This document shows positions 24,930-37,430 of a stretch of 64,000 nucleotides of DNA, in pieces; the first letter of the stretch is position 1, and each line of letters opens with the position of its first letter. Made by a program: the position numbers and the translations under genes. The notes under the pieces were generated by a model. The model searched no databases, had not been told where the DNA came from, and worked only from the letters and a program-made list of their open reading frames with translations. The DNA lies in the NCBI GenBank assembly GCA_037954665.1, contig JBBMOL010000012.1:5828001-5892000 (forward strand). The letters are read 5' to 3'. The DNA is from Laguncularia racemosa (Eukaryota > Streptophyta > Magnoliopsida > Myrtales > Combretaceae).

Positions 24930-26210
24930 CCACTCATGAGCAAGTCACAATAATGGATACGGGAAGAACACAACAAAATCCAAAGGAAGATCTAATAAAT
25001 TATATAGAATGCTTTAGAGAGCACACCCTAATTATTTAAGATATGTGTGATGAGAGAGAATTGGTGAAGGTCTGTATACAAGGGGTGTTCACTAAGTATA
25101 TGGTCCACTAAGAAAATCTTAACTTAAATTCTTTCTTTACACTCATTAAGACTATGAGAAGAACTAACAACTTTGTTTCAAGGCAATGAGGAGAAAATGG
25201 GAGATTTGGGAAATGAGCAATGCTTGCTATCTTAGCTTAAGTTGAGACTTCTAAAGACAATAAGAAGACAAGAAATGACAAATCACAAGGCTCTACACCA
25301 GGTCTTTCATTTCTATGCCTAATATAAATGATACATGCTTTATTTGACCAATGGTTATGAGTGAAGAATATTAAGCTCCTAAGGGTGGATCATCTAACAA
25401 CTTAAAATGAAAAGAGTGATCCCAAGTTCTATCGATATCATAGGTTTTTAGGTCACCCCATGAAAGAGTGCTAGACTTTCAAGATGATATTTAATGATAA
25501 GGTTTGTAACGGAGAACTTGTCATAAAAAATAATAATGTTCACAAGAATCCATTCCCTACACATAGAGTCCATACCACCCATTGAGGCACATAAAGAACA
25601 AGAGACTCTAATGAGAAGGACCAAGGCACATGCCCACCTATGGCTATTACCCTTATGAAGATGGCTAATCTTAGAAGTTTTTTTTTTTTACTTACTAGGA
25701 TTTAATGAAGATGTATAGCTCATAGCCTTAACTACACCCATGCAAATCTCCAAAAGAAAATATAGAGTGTAGCATCATGTAACTTGCACAAAGAATTGGC
25801 ACATGCACATGAGAATGTGATACTTTTTACATATGTAAATATGTGTGCATAGAATCCTAACCATAACCGACCTCTATATGTCAAGAGTGTGCTTAACGGC
25901 CACTCAATTAAAAGGACGTTCATTGATAATGGCTCTTCCATAAATATAGTGTCGATGTCTACATTTATGGTTATAGGGATTGATAACAAGCACCTAGTGA
26001 GATAGCCTATTGCTATGAATAGTTTCACTAATTCATCCATAGATATAATAGGGTATGCTAATGTGGACTTTAACGCTAGTCCTATATAGGGCTCCATACC
26101 ATTCCATGTGATCAACATGCTCATATCTTATCATCTTCTCATTAGAAGGTAATGGTTGCATGATTATAATCTCATACTCTCAACATAGCATTAGTGCATC
26201 AAGGGCCATT
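24930..26210 (+). pseudogene. gag and protease remnants of element C
   Basis: Gag: about 24950-25320, readable as EDLINYIECFREHTLI, then DERELVKVCIQGV, typical of the Tat gag core. Protease: about 25880-26210 in the plus strand, with FIDNGSSIN as the DSG/DTG relative, then SIPFHVINMLISYHLL and a WLH block, as in Tat-type proteases where a PFHVxD-YxLLLGRPW segment follows. A minus-strand frame of 130 codons (25732-26124) is only the shadow of this region. Stops interrupt every part. Confidence 0.65.
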
Positions 26211-26639
26211 AGAAAGGGAAGGACAAATTCATTCCTACTACAAAAAAAAAAAAAAAAAAAAACCATTTGAGCATAATGAGTCAAACCTCGACAAAGTTGC
26301 ATTCTTTAATGAGTATGTCGAAGAGGGAGAAACTGCAATTGCAAAACCCTTTAGCCCACCACTACTTACTTGGGAGAAGACCCAAGAGAAGAAGCAAGAA
26401 AAGAAAAGGACACATGGTTCCATGGGGGCAAGAAAAGGAGAAGAGAAATCAATGAGATTGAAAGTTTTATTAAGGTTGATGGCCAAAGAGTGTTCTACTT
26501 ATGACAATTTGTAGGATCTAAAGAAATGGATCTAAAGAAGCTTGCTTGTCTTCTTCAAATCCCAAACCAATACAAGAATCCTAACTTGCCCCTCTAAAGA
26601 TACAAGATCAACTAAAACCTTAAGCTAAGAAAATTGAAA

Positions 26640-29600
26640 AATCGGACCTAGTGGGACTAAGGAAATCTCCAAGACCCATCTTTATTAGCAAGAGTCTTTT
26701 ACAAAAGATTAAGGTCCACCTAATAAAGTTGCAAAGGGAGTATAGAGATGTGTTTGCATGGAAATATGATGAAATACCGAGCTTGGACCCTAATCTAGTG
26801 GTACACAAATTAAACATTGCAACTAGAGTCAAGCTAGTGAATCAAGATAGCAGATCTTTCACTTAGAAGTCAAAACCCAAATTAAAGAGGAGATTGAAAA
26901 GTTGCTTTGAGCTGTCTTCATCAAGCCACTTGAGCACCCCACATGGCTAACTAATATCATGCCAATAATAAAGAAGAATGATCAAAGACGAGTTTGTGTA
27001 GACTTTCTTGATCTCAATAAGGTCTAGCTAAAGGTTGACTTCCCATTGCCAAATATTGACACCTTAATAGATGTTGCAATAGGACATGAATTGTTCTCAT
27101 TTATGGATGGTTTGAGTGACTATAATCAGATTGAAAGGTTGCTGGAGATGCTAAGTGTATCACCTCCAACACACCAATAGGAAATTTCCACTATACTATT
27201 ATACCCTTTGAGCTTAAGAATGTAGGAACTACTTATTAAAGAGTAATAATTGCCATCTTCTACAACATGATGCATGATTTCATAAAAGACTATATAGATG
27301 GCATGCTCATTAAGTTAAAGCAAGCACCCAAACACCTAATACATTTGTAGAAGTTTTTTGAGCAATGCTTATTGTATAACATGTGCATGAATCCTTTAAA
27401 GTGTGTCTTTAGTGTAGTGTCTAGTAAATTTCTATGGTTGTTGCTCACAGGAAAGGGATTTATGTTAATCTAGCAAAGGTGCAGGCTAGATGATCCATAT
27501 CTTCACCCATTAACTTGAAAGAATTGAAAACCTTCATAGGTAAAGTCTCCTATATTAGGTGATTCATCCTTATACAAGTTCAGATATTTCATCCCCTATA
27601 ACAACTTATGAGGAAGGGAGCACTATTCAAGTGGGGGCAATCATAAGAGGCCATTTGAAAGATAAAAGATATACTCACTTCCCTACAAACGATAACAATG
27701 CCTGCCAAAGGATTATCGATTATGCTCTACTTGACATTGGTTGATGAGGGGCTTATAAGCACAAGAACTCGATGGTAGGGAGCAACCTATATACTACCTA
27801 AGTTGATCTCTCTAAAGCAATGAAGTCAATTATCTAGCCTACGAGAAGCACTATCTCATGTTGGTATTTGCCGTACAAAAGTTATGCCACTATTTCTTGG
27901 TACGTGAGGTCAACTTTATCACTCACTTTAAACCAATAAAATACCTATTATCATGGCTAGCTCTATCGAAAGGATTGCAAAGTCGTTGCTCCTTTTATCA
28001 AAATTCAATTTTACATTATGCTAGTTAAAGCTACCAAGTCTTAAGCTCTAGTAGACCTACTAGCTTAGTTTCCTACAACATAAGGAACTCATGCCACATC
28101 TAAAATCTTGGCAAAATTTTAAGAGGACTCCATGAGAGCAGAATCGGGTGGAGAGTGGTAAGTGCAGTTTAATGGCTCCTCTAGTAACTCTAGACAAAGA
28201 GCTGAGGTATTGTTGACATCTTTTAAAGGCCAAGAGATACCTTTAGCCTTTAAACTAGACTTCTATCATATATATAATGAAGCTGAATACAAAGCTCTTC
28301 TACTTAAACTCATATCTGCCCAAAATGTTATAGCATCACACTTATGTATACGTGATGATTCAAATCTAATCATCTTACAAGCCAATGGTGAATTTTCCCT
28401 TAATGAGTTGGCTCCTATGCCTTATAAAGCTTCAATGCAAGCTCTAGTGTGAAAAATCAATTATTAAGGTATAAGAACATTAAATGGTATACTAATTATG
28501 ATGTAGATGCACTTGTAACCCTAGCATCTAAAGTTTCCATCTAAGTAAGTAGTAGAAGACAGCTTAAATGTTTAAGTTATCAAGAAGTCCATCCCCTCTA
28601 TAGCCATGCAACTATTGGATGAAGAGGAGGAAGCATAAGATGATTGGCACACTTCCATTAAGGCATAGCTACTATATCCTAATACTACTTCTATAAGAAC
28701 CTTGAAAATTTTCATTCACATTAATGGTGTTCTATACTTTAAGGGTCTAGAAGAAATTTTATCACAATGTATTTGTGCAAGGCAAACATGCCTAAAGTTG
28801 GATAAATACCACAAAATTTAGTGTAGAGAGGAAAGACTACCCCTGTATCGCTACATATAGTGCACATGATATTATTGGTTGACTATACCCAAAGACGCCT
28901 CTTAAATACAAATGAGTTATTCAAAATGCTTTAAACTTCCTAATCAAGGAGAATACAACTTCTTAGTAAGAGCTATTGATTAGAGGTGCTCATACATAAA
29001 CTACTTGAAGAATAATGTCTTGCCTACAAATAGCATTGATGCTCACTTAGTAAAGCATAAGGCAAGAAAGCACATTATGCATGAGGACTAGTTGTATAGG
29101 GTATCATTCATCAAAAAACTCTTTAGTTGCATGGCACCTCCTAAAACAGAGACTATACTAGCTAAAGCCCGCTTTAGAGATGGTAAGGAACACTAAGGAG
29201 GAAGGAAGTTGTACTACCACCTATTAGATTTAGGAAACTATTGTCTTATTATGGAAAATGGCGCATTTAACTTTTCCAAGAAGTGTGTCTCATGCTAGCC
29301 ACATGGTGATGCAATCTATGCCCCTATTATTGCACCACATAACCTAACTACTTCATAGCCCTTCTATACTTAAGTATTTGACTTGATTGGTCTAATAGAT
29401 CCACCATTCAAGGGATACATTTAGATCATAGTAGGCATATGATGTTTCAATAAATGGGTAGAGGTAGTCCCGTTAAAGAAAGCTATAAGACCAATAATGG
29501 CGAGCTTTATGAAGGAACATATCATCTATTACTTTGGAATCCCAAAGCACATTCTTTCAAAGAATGGCATACCCTTCATCAAGTCACACATATGACAACT

Positions 29601-30190
29601 ATTAGCTTCCTACAACATTGATCATGTGAAGTCTATACTTACTATCCTAAGAAAAATGGCCAACGGAAGTAATGAATAAGACTCTCCTAAAAGCACTTAG
29701 TCATATGATACATGAAAACCACAAAGAATGGCATGATAAACTGCCACTAGCATTATGGGCATATAGGACATCTAAGCAAGGTCCCACTTAAGTAACTCTC
29801 TTCTTTTTAGTATATGGATCTAAGGCAATGATGCCCATAGAAGTCCTAGTTCCATTTGTACGATTGGCCATCAATGCCAAGTTAGAATCGAACACTCTAT
29901 GCATGCTAGATCTTAAAGCTTTCAAAGAGAGGTGAGACACTCCCAAGCATAACCTTGCCAATTACTAACAACAACTAAGTGCAGTGTATGATTGTTTGGT
30001 CAAGAAGCAGTCCTTTCAGCATGGCAACCTTATACTTTGAGCAATATAGCAAGTGCAATGAGGTATTCTAGTGCCAAAGTGGTAAGGCCCCTTTATAATT
30101 CATAAAGCTCATAATAGTAGCTACTGTAAGCTTTTAAATCCAATAACCAATAAAGTTACTGTACCTATCAATTTTTAGTATATTAAGAAA
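26640..30190 (+). pseudogene. RT-RNase H-integrase remnants of element C
   Basis: RT: 26651-27470 with KVHLIKLQREYRDVFAWKYD, HKLNIATRVKLVNQ, RRVCVDFLDLNKV and DTLIDVAIGHELFSFMDGL. A second RNase H-like block, 28162-28452 (VLQFNGSSSNSRQRAEVLL, YNEAEYKALLLKLISA), retains the N-G-S and E-A-E-Y-K-A-L pattern. Integrase: about 29090-29950 with the zinc-binding region, core (FNKWVEVVPLKKA, IPKHILSKNGIPFI) and EWHDKLPLALWAYRTSKQGPT. All are broken by stops. Confidence 0.7.
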
Positions 30191-30249
30191 CTTTGAATGT
30201 GAAAAAAAACGTACTTGCAATTCATTGTGAATAATATATGTGGCTTGCA

Positions 30250-30885
30250 TTATCAAAACCTTTTCAATGCTTTCTCTCTTTCTCTCTTGCCTTACTCTTT
30301 ATTTATCTTATTGCTGCAAAGTTAAAGATTTATCTCCTTAGCACACAAACATAATTAACTAACAATCTCTTATGTTGTTGTCACTTAGTAAGAGCACATG
30401 CTTCAAAATGCATAATGATATACATAACTGATAAAATGTTGACTAGTAGGAGCACAATCAGCTAGGCGCTTGATGTTAGGATATCATATCTAAATAGGAG
30501 AATAGTCTCCTTACTCACAAAGTAAAAGAATAGCATTGTGAAAAAAACAATGTTTCTTGAATGAGTGATAAATAGTTATATATTGGGAAATACCCTCTTA
30601 ACCATTAATGCTAATGCTTAGTATTATGCAACAAATGTTACCATTGCTACTTAAGTATGATTGATCGTTTCAACTATTAAATTTATTGTCGCTAGCAAGT
30701 AAGAGTTTTGCTCCAGTGTGTAACATGATAGGATAAATAAATTCTATGTGATTGTAACTATCTCTCAATCTCATTATTAAGCAAAAGTAAATGAATATAT
30801 TTGATCCAAGTGGCTTAAGGCATAAATAGCATAAATGGCCTAGCATCACACATGGTATGTATAAGAAAGTAAGCAACAATTAGAT

Positions 30886-30917
<32 letters not shown>

Positions 30918-31070
30918 GGTGGAAAGATAAGGGAAATAATTTTATTGATTCAAGCTTGTTTTAACACAATACTTTGAATTGAAAATGAAAAGTACAACCA
31001 TACTAAGCTAGAGAAGACAATCCATGCCTACTCTAGACTCAAGGTCTATATCTCCTAAAAGTGTCTTCAT
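30250..31070. other. Non-coding 3' part of element C with a 31-base poly-G tract
   Basis: Lies between the integrase remnant and the antisense coding region. Apart from the homopolymer at 30886-30916 I see no motif. Confidence 0.4.
30886..30916. repeat. Poly-G run, 31 bases
   Basis: An uninterrupted run of 31 G on the plus strand. The length may be a sequencing or assembly estimate, since such runs are hard to read. Confidence 0.9.
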
Positions 31071-31071
31071 C

Positions 31072-33600
31072 TCAAGATCTATTTGCTTCAACTGCTTCCT
31101 GCAACTTCCACATCTTTGCCATTAGCTCACCATACTGTCTCTTAACAATATAATAGCTCAACAATCCCTTAGCTTTTCTAGGAACAAGCTCTAAGCTATC
31201 AATCTTAAATCTTAAAAGGTGAGCTCCCTTAACATACTTAATCAGTTGCCTAAGTTCTGTCTCTAACAAAGAATTCCAAGGCTTGTCTAGTAATAACATG
31301 GCCTCCCCCAACATTTTACTATTTTGTAAGCTAGCTCTATCTTAACATAAGAGACTCAGCCTAAAAATCTCTATCTATAGCATCAAGATTCTCTAATGAC
31401 TCCAATAGCTAAGAGGGCACAACAAAACCTCAAAACGATGTAATCTCCTCCAACGCAGTATCAACCCCTAAAGTTGCTACTTTGTCTCGATGAGACATGG
31501 TAGCAACTAGGGAAGGAAGGTTATTAGTAAGTGTTACATACAACTAAACTCTATAAGTACTTGAGCAAAGCAGTACATCAGCATGGTTATCATCATAAAT
31601 GTGATCATTACCCTTGCTTACCTCTATAATTGGTTCATCAATATTAGTGGTGACTACTCTAGTTTGAAGAGATTCATGGAATTCTTCATTGTCATCATTG
31701 CCACCTCTATTATCTTCAACTAGTGACTCCCCATAATCCATAGTCTTGATCATCATCAACCTAGGTAGAAATGGTCATTGAGCCACCAAAAGCACTTGAG
31801 CGAACTTCAAAGCTTGTCTTAGCTTACACACACACACACACACACATACAAAAGTTAGTGAAAAGGAAAAGCAATAACTTAAAGAGCATTTACACATGCA
31901 TAATAACAAGAAATATGCAAGGATGTTATCTCTTAAATAAAGACATGCTTAGCTTATCTATAGTCTATTAGTAGAAGAGATGAATGTTTACACTTAGACA
32001 ATCTTCTTATCTCTACATTAGTAGGAAACTCTAATTTTTTATCCACCTATTTAGCAGCATCTTAAGCATTGCTAGTAGACTTAGGCTTAAGCTTGAGTGG
32101 CAATTTAAGGTAAAAATCCTAGTGTACACAATAGGTGCACAAAGTGTATCACGTACTGATGCAAAGGCATATGGTTGGAAATCTTGCAAGCAATTGACCA
32201 ATATGTTAGCCATTTAGGAAAAGCAACCCTAAAGTGACTCTTAAAAAGAAAAAAAATAGCTAACACACCTCTGAACGAATGTTTCTGAAATCGCTTGGTG
32301 AGAGTGATAGGCAACATGACTCGAAATTCCAAGTAATGTTAATGATGTGAGACACTCTTTGGTCAAACCTAAGTTGGTGCCCAGCCCTATGTGGAGAATG
32401 CACCATGACTTTTCTCTAAATAACACCTAAAGATGTTATTATTGTCGAAAAAGGAGAGTAAACCTCTTAGAGTACACCATAAAACAAATCTTGCCTCAAA
32501 TTCATGGAGACTCTTGTGTCTGTCTACTAAGGTTACCTCATCTTTTGAGCCTAGAGGATATGATTCACTATTATCTTCATATTCGACGAGTTACTTCACA
32601 TAAGAGTGGAATGTAAATTTGCTCTCAATGTCAATAAATTGTAGTGTGGTTGCTCGATAGTTCCTTCAACCCTAAGCCCATGATCTAGGGAGAGTAAGAT
32701 TAGGTTTACCACAGTTAAGAAGAGGAGTAAAGTGCTTTTGGAACTGCTCACAAAATAAAAGTTGAAGGAATATTAAGTCTACATGTGACACATTCACATA
32801 GTGGCCCTTTGAACAAATAGAAGCCTTATGATACAGATCCAAGCACTAGTACAAGAAACCCAAGTAAAGGGGGTTTAGTGTCAACTACTTATCATATGTA
32901 ATATGTATGGCCAAGGGAAAGATTTGGGGGCTCACACATTCTTTTGGTCCATTAGGGAATACGTATGAAGACAACCAATCAACTATAAAAGCTGCAAGTT
33001 CATACCTGCAAAAACAATTTAAAAAATGCATAAGTACACAACTATAAAAAATATACATGGGAATAAAGGAAAATACACTCTTGTTTACGGCCTAAGGCCA
33101 AGGACTTGAGGCCTATCCTTCCTCTATTGTTCAAAGAATATGTAAGCCAAGAAGAGAAGCATGACTTTTTCTTACTATTGTGCATAGCCTTTAAGGCATT
33201 CAATAAAGATATTTGAAAACCACGCTCTTTGTGAGATGCTTTAGTTGTAGTGATGATGGTCTACCTAAAGCTATTTAAGTTTAGAAGTATGATCATATCA
33301 TCAAGCATTAGAGTTATCTATCCCCATAAAGTGGTGAATGTGTGAGTCTAAGTACTACATTGATAGATGATTGCCCACCACACTTCTAACCTACTCATAT
33401 GTGGGAAACACAAGCAAGTGTAAGTGGTAATGGCATGATAGACCCCAACTTTCTTCAAAAGAGCCATGTACTTTGACTTCGAGATAATATACTCTACCTA
33501 AGACTTCCACTAGAAGGGTAGCTGCTTGAGAAATGCAAATTAGGTAACAACGAGAGGCAGTTTTCTTCTTTCATTCCTAAAGTGTAAGACTAAGTTTGCA
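31072..33600 (-). pseudogene. Antisense ORF of element C with a decayed plant mobile domain
   Basis: On the minus strand from about 33560 the frame reads KQLPF-stop-WKS-stop-VEYIISKSKY, then MALLKKVGVYHAITTYT, SRLEVWWAIIYQCST, THTFTTL, ITLMLDDMIILLNLNSF. The pattern (W-x4-V, LKKxGVYxAI, a Trp-rich helix, xTHTF, then ITLxLDDMxxLLxL) matches the plant mobile domain found in MAIL1/MAIN-type proteins and in some plant transposons. Downstream on the same strand, coding-like stretches continue (FIDIESKFTFHSYVK near 32640, HEFEARFVLWCTLR near 32500), with an acidic segment at 31759-31544 and a helical Leu/Lys-rich tail at 31314-31072. Stops and frameshifts break it. It is antisense to the retrotransposon genes, as known for extra ORFs in the Tat lineage. 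Confidence 0.6.
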
Positions 33601-33999
33601 TTGATGGTATCTTTGGAGCTTGCATGAGACTTGTATCCAATAAAGCAAAGCTTGCTATCAGTACAAGGTGTCACACAAAGTTTTCAATGTTTTCTAGAAC
33701 ATTTCTTCACATATGATCTCATCTAGCCAATGATGCTAAGGACTCGAAATTGATAGTGGATGTCCATTTGAATGCACCAATAAGCCCTCTACCTGATTTT
33801 TTTTTGTTGTACGAACCTAGCTACTCTTTGATTCCATCCCCATCAATTTATAGTATTGTCTAGACTCTTAAATTGAGGTTGATTGGAATAGTGCCAATAT
33901 TGAGATAGAACCTACAAGTAAAGGAATAAAAAAAAAAAAAGCAGTAAGAAAAAAACATAACAAAGGTAATATGCGTGTATGTGAAATATAAATGAGAAG

Positions 34000-36409
34000 T
34001 ATATATATGGAAAAAAGTGCACTAAGTAAAAAAAATATACACACTACATGTTACGAGTGCGAAGATAAAATGTGGTTGAAGTGTATAAATTGGAGCTAAA
34101 TACATAAATCTCTACTGCCACCATGGAAACAAGGCAAGACATGCCCCGTCGTAAGGCACTAGTAAATTACTGGAAGTGATTAAATATTAATATATGTTGA
34201 ATTCAATGAGGGTAAAAGCACAATTAAGATGAGTTCCTTCTAGGAGTATGACAAGGACATTGCTGGAGCATGGCAAGAATATTCCCCTAGTATCTAAGGA
34301 TCAACTATACTTTATTATATATATATATATTAAAACAAGAAGGAAAAGAAATGTATGTGCCTAGGCATACAACAAATGCTCGTGTCATTGGTAACGGAAA
34401 GGATTACATATATCAAATCCATGAAGAGCGAAAGCATTCTACATTGTTTAACAACGTAATAAGAACTGATACAAAGAGAATAAGTCACGAACAGAAACAC
34501 ACATAGACTAAGGGGATGCAACCCATCAATTGCTTTTGGGAGCCCCATTGGATTTGAGAATACCGACAGAGCGAAACAAAATAAATATTATATAATTATT
34601 TATAATATGTAATAAATATATTCTTATTGCCATGGTGGCAATGTGTAATATATATTTGAATTAGTCTAAGGCGATTCATATAAGTAGGTGAATTTTCATG
34701 AAGAAGAGATAGAAGATAATTCATTATATTCCAATTCATCCACAAGAGGAAGGAGCATTGATTCCATCGGAATTAAGTTTGAAGTGCCACTAGTATAATG
34801 ATAAATTCAACACCTTGCATATGAAAAACCCAAATTCCTTCAATTCCATTTGAAGAGCTTTAGAGGTAAAATATAAAGGATTAAAATTTATTATATTAAT
34901 ATATTGGATTAAGTCCATTAATTATTTGATTTAACTTAATAAATTAAGTAATAGAGTCTAGTAAATCTACTCTATCTATACGGATGACTTATGAAGAATT
35001 AGCTTAGTGGATTGAAAATGAGGATTGTTAAACTAATCTATTTGCATTCAACCTTTTTTAGATAGGTTTTTACACTTATAAAGAAGGCTATTAGCTTTGG
35101 GCCCTTAGCAAACTCATTAGGATTAACCTAGAGGGAGCATACTCTATCTCATTTGTCAATTATTGAAGTGATCCGACAAATGTTACTAAGTCCAAGAGTC
35201 TATAAATATACAATCATTCATCCTCATTTAATAAAAATTTGAAAGATCAAAGAAATGGAATTAATTGTGAATTCTCTATTCTCAAGTATCAAAACAAGAG
35301 TTCAAGTGAAAAAGAATCTTAATTGCTTAGAAACTATAAGATTAATACCCAAAGTCCCTTTGGTTCCCTTATCTATCACTTGTACATTTGAGACTTTTAA
35401 AATTACTTATTCCTTTTCCTTGTCACTCCCTCTTTATTCATTCCATCACATACCATCTTCACATTATTTCTTTGAAATTTCGTGTAGTGCAATACTTGCA
35501 TTCTAGTCAACCTTTATTGACTGTGAATATTTAGACTGACTCCATATAGTAGGAGTTTAAAGTGCACTTGACCATATTATTTGAAGATAGGGTGCAAGAT
35601 ATTGATATAATGAAAAAAAAAAAAAGTAGCAATAAAACCAATATTGTATGTAATAAGAAAAAAAAATATTTAAATTTTTAAATTTATTATAATTTTAGAG
35701 TACTTTTGATTCTCAATGTTTACCAAATATGTAATTAAATCTTTGACTTTTAAGATACTTATTTGAGTTTTTAACTCTCTTTTTTTTTAAATGTGAGTGT
35801 ATAATTTTAGTGGCCAGACACCATTAATAATGTTATCAATGACAATGGAAACCTTTTTAATGGGAAAAAAATAGTAAAATAAAATTTTGTTCATTTTTAT
35901 TGCCGTTTTGATGATAGCTAACCACCCATTAGTACCTCCCACAAGCAAGTTAAAAATCACTATTTACCATAACTTTTGCAATTGTTATGATAATATTAAA
36001 TTATTCAAAACAAATATATCATAATAAACATTAAAAAAAAAATGTGTAAACAAACGCGTTTGTTGTTTAAATTGTCTTATTATTGTAGTATATGTATTAT
36101 TGTTTTCTCATTTATAAGATGTTTAGGTGTTGAATGTATTTTATTTGTGCCTTATCTTTGTTTGTGCAGCCTTATTTCTTTATATTGACTCATTTTCATT
36201 GTATCTATATGGTTTTACATTAAAATGTGACTAGCAGACATGCACTCGTGTTCTTTATGTGAAAAGTAGTATATTTGATAAATCAATAATAGAATATAAA
36301 TGGAAATATTATTTTATTCCATGATATAAGGAGGCAAATAAAAAAGAAAAATACATTAAATTATAACGAAGTTAATACATAAATTGCTATAAAAATGGGA
36401 AATCTTCGT
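34000..36409. other. AT-rich DNA, part of it LTR-like
   Basis: About 34560-35560 has features of an LTR: a TATA-box context CTATAAATATAC at about 35200 followed by a CT-rich stretch. I could not define its ends or a partner, so it may be the 3' LTR of element C or a separate solo LTR. A partial copy of the AT-rich inverted-end repeat is at 35697-35830. No genes seen. Confidence 0.35.
35697..35830. repeat. Partial copy of the AT-rich inverted-end repeat
   Basis: The blocks TTGATTCTCAATGTTTACC, TTTGACTTTTAAG and TATTTGAGTTTTTAACTC follow the left half of the family seen at 10905, 12860 and 37431. Confidence 0.5.
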
Positions 36410-36586
36410 AATATGATATAATTTTTATATGCTTAATAATATATAATTAGGGATATAGAGATGAATAAAATTTTATTAGCTTAACAATATAGATATTAGA
36501 GATTTAGATGTGGAGTATTAATATAGAGTGTGTGTGTGTGTGTGTGGAAGAAGGATAAATGCTGAATGAGGTGTGAAAAATTATAG
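36410..36586. repeat. AT-rich tandem repeat unit (left of an insertion)
   Basis: Shares with 37973-38190 the blocks ATATATAATTAGGGATATAG, TTAATATAGAGTGTG and GAATGAGGTGTGAAAAATTA in the same order. A further unit begins at about 38193. The period of the intact neighbours is about 218 bp. A (TG)n tract lies at about 36528-36546. Confidence 0.6.
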
Positions 36587-36828
36587 TGAGAGTTGTTGAT
36601 GAGAGCCATGATGGGAGCCAAACCAGAAGATGGAATATGAATCCTCTTGAAGTGCCACCTGGACCAATCACAAGAACTCGAGCGAAACGATTCAAGGAAG
36701 CACTTAACGGGTTGATAAAGGATGTCTACGAAGCTAGAAAGGATTGGAGCAATCATGAAATTGGAAAGGATTGGAACAACCATGGGAATGCCCTTGCTCT
36801 TATACAAGTCATAACAGATACGGGTTGA
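36587..36828 (+). pseudogene. C-terminal tail of a gypsy-type polyprotein (element D fragment)
   Basis: An open frame to TGA at 36826-36828 reads MNPLEVPPGPITRTRAKRF and then KEALNGLIKDVYEARKD. The GPITRxRAKxFKEALNGL motif is common at the C-terminal end of plant gypsy polyproteins. Only the last about 80 codons are present, so this is a 5'-truncated fragment. It is followed directly by a purine-rich tract and LTR-like sequence. Confidence 0.55.
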
Positions 36829-36836
36829 AGAGGGCG

Positions 36837-37430
36837 TGTCTTGACAAGGCACAGCCGTGTAGGAGTCTGGAGGTTACATAGAATCATACACGGTCGTATA
36901 CACGATTCAAAGGCACGGCCATGTATAGTGTCAAGAATATCCATAGAAACATACACGTCTAGAAGACACGGCCGTGTATATGCTTTATGCCGGCTCCAAC
37001 GCCGCCGACCTTCACTCCTACACCACCGGCCTTTAAGTCCCTGTTTTGTTATTTTTACGCAACTTAATGATGTTATGTCATTTTGGGCCTTTATTGTTAC
37101 GAATTGTAAACCCTACTATAAAGCTCCTAGGGTTTAGAACAGATAGAATATACAACATTAAAGTTTGAGAAAACACTTTTGAGAGAATTCCTCTCTTGGT
37201 TCTTTAAAGAACTAATCTAGAACTTATCAGATTTTATTCCATGGCGTTCATCCCGACTTATCAATCAGTCTTTCATCCCAATTGTGGCGTCTACATATTA
37301 TACCAAGGTTCTTGTCTCACTTATAGGCAACGGGTCGCGGTGTCCACTTGAGTGTGTTTGGCATCTTGGGTAACAAATTCCGAACGTATTGGTATTGGGT
37401 TTCGTCACACGTTGGCGTGGTTTGTATCAG
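36837..37430 (+). repeat. LTR-like sequence following the element D fragment
   Basis: After the purine-rich stretch GGGTTGAAGAGGGCG a TG start (TGTCTTGAC) leads into motif-bearing sequence (CACAGCCGTG, CACGGTCGT, CACGGCCATG, CACGGCCGTGT between 36849 and 36978), a TATA-like ACTATAAAGC at about 37115 and a typical LTR tail with GTTTGTATCAG at about 37420. The last is like a damaged Met-tRNA primer site. The right end is uncertain because an AT-rich repeat abuts it. Confidence 0.5.

Larger units (their letters stand above)
24900..34000 (+). mobile_element. Decayed Tat-lineage Ty3/gypsy retrotransposon (element C), with antisense extra ORF
   Basis: Plus-strand gag, protease, RT, RNase H and integrase remnants appear in order between about 24930 and 30190. 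They are followed by a region whose minus strand carries a decayed plant mobile domain. RT sequence features (FLDLNKV, FPLPNIDTLIDVAIGHELFSF, ending in YNQI) are those of the Tat lineage, and extra antisense ORFs between integrase and the 3' LTR are known in that lineage. LTRs were not paired, so both ends are rough. Stops and frameshifts are everywhere. Confidence 0.68.

Noticed and set aside
25732..26124. Minus-strand frame of 130 codons
   Set aside because: The plus strand here reads as a Tat-type protease with its conserved blocks; the minus frame has no pattern.
36496..36852. Minus-strand frames over the gypsy fragment
   Set aside because: The plus strand carries the recognised polyprotein tail; the minus frames include a translated TG microsatellite.
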